A stretch of DNA of 14,343 bases from Gemmatimonadota bacterium (lineage in GTDB: Bacteria; Gemmatimonadota; Gemmatimonadetes; Longimicrobiales; UBA6960). Below the pieces are notes generated by a model. It worked only from the letters and a program-made list of their open reading frames with translations. It searched no databases and was not told where the DNA came from. Positions within the stretch are counted from its first letter, which is position 1. Each line of letters opens with the position of its first letter. Both the position numbers and the translations under genes were made by a program. The stretch spans positions 1-14,343 of the forward strand of contig JADFLD010000010.1 of NCBI GenBank assembly GCA_022564535.1. The letters run 5' to 3'. Positions 12,919 through 14,343 of this stretch are shown one piece after another.

Positions 12919-14343
12919 CTAGCCGGTCGTGCCGGCACGACCCGTATCCGCCCAATCGGACACGGTGGGCGGTCCGCCCTTTCTGGACGGGATGACCTTA
13001 CCCGGGAGCGAGTATAGAATCTCTCCGTCCCGTACCACGAACTCTCCGTTTACGATGACATGGTCGATGCCGGACGCGTGCTGGTGCGGCTCGAAGAACG
13101 TCGCTTGGTCGGCGATCGTTGCCATGTCGAAGACGACGAGGTCGGCCCAATAGCCCGTTCGGATTTCGCCACGGTCCTGCAGGCCCATGATCCGGGCGGG
13201 CAGGGACGTCTGGGAGCGGATCGCCGCCTCGACCGAGAGAGCGCCTGCGGTCATGGCGTACTGCCGGATCTTGCGGGGGAAGGTGCCGTAGTAGCGCGGG
13301 TGCACGGAGCCGTCCTCGGGCAGCGCGATTCCGCCGTCCGAAGCGGTCGCTACCCACGGTTGGGCGGCGTAGTTCTCGACATCGGCCTCTGACATAGAGA
13401 ACCCCCGTAGCCTCCCCCCCCCGCGCCGGTCCGGGTCTCCTTCGAGTTGCAGGTCGAGTGCCATTTGTACCGGATCGACTCCGCGCTCGTCGGCGATTTC
13501 CTGCAGATTCTTTCCGACCCACTCCTCGAGCGCGTACTCGAAAACGACCACGCGGTCGGCGCCGCCACGCCGTCTGATCTCGTGTGCGACATCCTGCCGG
13601 ATCTGCGCCTCGGTGGCGGGGTCGGACAGGTTGCGTCGGAGCATCTCGGCCGGGCCGGGTCCACTCTCGCGATCCTCACCCGACGAGGTCGCCCACCTCG
13701 GGATCAGGACCGTGTTTCCGTCCGAACCACTCGTCGCGTACGGGTACTGGTCGGCCCATACGCGCACGCCCTCGTCGCGCGCCCGCTGAATGAGTTGGAT
13801 AGCACTCGCGCTCGACCCCCAGAAGTGCGCCCCCTTCGCCTTGATGTGCGAGGCGACGACACGGGCCCCCGAGAGCCGCCCGATCTCGATCGTCTCCAGG
13901 ATCGCGTCCTGGAGCGTGGGGGCACCGCCGGCGTCCTGACTCGGCCAGTACCACATGGGGTCGGTCCCCTCCGAGCGCTGGTGCGAGATGTAGACGCCAT
14001 CGAAGGGGATCAGTTCTTCGGCGAGGCGTGCGATCTCTTCGGTCGTACTCCAGCGGCCCGGCGCGTACTCGAGCCCGGCCGACATCCCCACGGCGCCCTC
14101 CTCCAGCGCCTGCCGCACGAGCGCCTGCATCTGCTCGACCTCGGCGTCTGTCGAAGGTCGGCGAACATCGTCCCCCATGACGCGCCGGCGCACCGTGCCG
14201 TGTCCGACCATCATCATGACGTTCGGTCCGATGCCCTGTCGCTCGAGAACGGCTCTCTGATCTCGAATCGGCCACGGTGAGCGACCGTCCTGGTTCACGA
14301 CGACGGCCGTGACGCCCTGCGAGACGATGTTCGGGGCCGCCTT
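12919..14343 (-). CDS. N-acyl-D-amino-acid deacylase-like amidohydrolase (N-terminus beyond right edge)
   Basis: About 474 C-terminal residues are present; the first 60-100, including the usual D-x-H-x-H metal motif, lie outside the window. Visible D-aminoacylase motifs in order are NIVSQGVTAVVVNQDG, MMMVGHGTVR, GAVGMSAGLEYAPGRWSTTEE, YISHQRSEG, VVASHIKAKGAHFWG, DQYPYATSGS, VATASDGGIALPE and GYWADLVVFD. The two histidines in YISHQ and ASHIK and the Asp of ASDGG are the likely metal ligands and catalytic acid/base. Family members release the acyl group from N-acyl-D-amino acids. The position of the metal-binding Cys96 of the Alcaligenes enzyme (GNCG) reads NQDG here, so Asp replaces Cys. It is the upstream partner of the Ycf46-type gene. 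Whether it has a signal peptide cannot be seen. Confidence 0.9.
   Translation of the reverse strand, partial: KAAPNIVSQGVTAVVVNQDGRSPWPIRDQRAVLERQGIGPNVMMMVGHGTVRRRVMGDDVRRPSTDAEVEQMQALVRQALEEGAVGMSAGLEYAPGRWSTTEEIARLAEELIPFDGVYISHQRSEGTDPMWYWPSQDAGGAPTLQDAILETIEIGRLSGARVVASHIKAKGAHFWGSSASAIQLIQRARDEGVRVWADQYPYATSGSDGNTVLIPRWATSSGEDRESGPGPAEMLRRNLSDPATEAQIRQDVAHEIRRRGGADRVVVFEYALEEWVGKNLQEIADERGVDPVQMALDLQLEGDPDRRGGGRLRGFSMSEADVENYAAQPWVATASDGGIALPEDGSVHPRYYGTFPRKIRQYAMTAGALSVEAAIRSQTSLPARIMGLQDRGEIRTGYWADLVVFDMATIADQATFFEPHQHASGIDHVIVNGEFVVRDGEILYSLPGKVIPSRKGGPPTVSDWADTGRAGTTG
12925..12942. repeat. 18-bp perfect palindrome at the end of the amidohydrolase gene
   Basis: GGTCGTGCCGGCACGACC is its own reverse complement. 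It lies 4 nt from the amidohydrolase stop codon and about 15 nt upstream of the AAA start. In RNA it can fold as a 7-bp stem with a CCGG loop. It is inside coding sequence and lacks a U-run, so it is not a classical terminator. Confidence 0.5.

Noticed and set aside
13447..14280. Plus-strand open frame of 277 codons opposite the amidohydrolase
   Set aside because: The minus strand carries an ordered set of D-aminoacylase motifs through the whole stretch.

Overview
The window is a GC-rich, gene-dense bacterial chromosomal segment with short intergenic gaps. It holds no tRNA, rRNA, CRISPR array, insertion sequence or phage gene that I can recognise. The gene mix is a Gram-negative-type cell envelope with exported proteases and large VIT/vWA proteins, an ECF sigma/anti-sigma pair, amino-acid-degrading enzymes and a possible sigma-54-type promoter. 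Together with the protein style it resembles free-living Gemmatimonadota or a similar environmental lineage. That placement is an inference; no marker gene in the window settles it.

Layout. (1) Positions 1-587, minus strand: the N-terminal part of a saccharopine-dehydrogenase-family oxidoreductase that runs off the left edge. (2) Positions 712-4819, plus strand: a three-gene operon encoding an exported VIT + von Willebrand A protein, an ECF sigma factor, and a long zinc-finger anti-sigma factor whose start overlaps the sigma gene. A perfect 18-bp hairpin follows. (3) Positions 4911-7538, plus strand: an exported M28 metallopeptidase with a PA-like insert, then a Leu/Val/Phe dehydrogenase 6 nt downstream, closed by a second, probably bidirectional, terminator. 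(4) Positions 7629-7910, minus strand: a minimal STAS-domain protein with a strong ribosome binding site and a near-consensus sigma-54-like promoter. Divergent from it, at 8090-8620, is a small secreted protein of unknown function with a possible internal repeat. (5) Positions 8663-11469, plus strand: an iodotyrosine-deiodinase-like nitroreductase, a probable 46-codon small ORF, an AstE/aspartoacylase-type zinc hydrolase and a YedK/HMCES-type SRAP protein. (6) Positions 11420-14343, minus strand: an N-acyl-D-amino-acid deacylase-like amidohydrolase that enters from the right edge, and a Ycf46-type AAA ATPase whose 3' end overlaps the convergent SRAP gene by 50 bp.

How the genes fit together. 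Several enzymes act on peptides or amino-acid derivatives: the M28 peptidase, the branched-chain or aromatic amino-acid dehydrogenase, the D-aminoacylase-like amidohydrolase, the AstE-like deacylase and possibly the saccharopine-dehydrogenase relative. This suggests use of peptides and modified amino acids, but the genes are in separate transcription units and no single pathway is shown. The most system-like unit is the VIT/vWA-sigma-anti-sigma operon. It looks like a transmembrane signalling cassette in which an exported adhesion-type protein is made together with a sigma factor and its membrane-anchored regulator.
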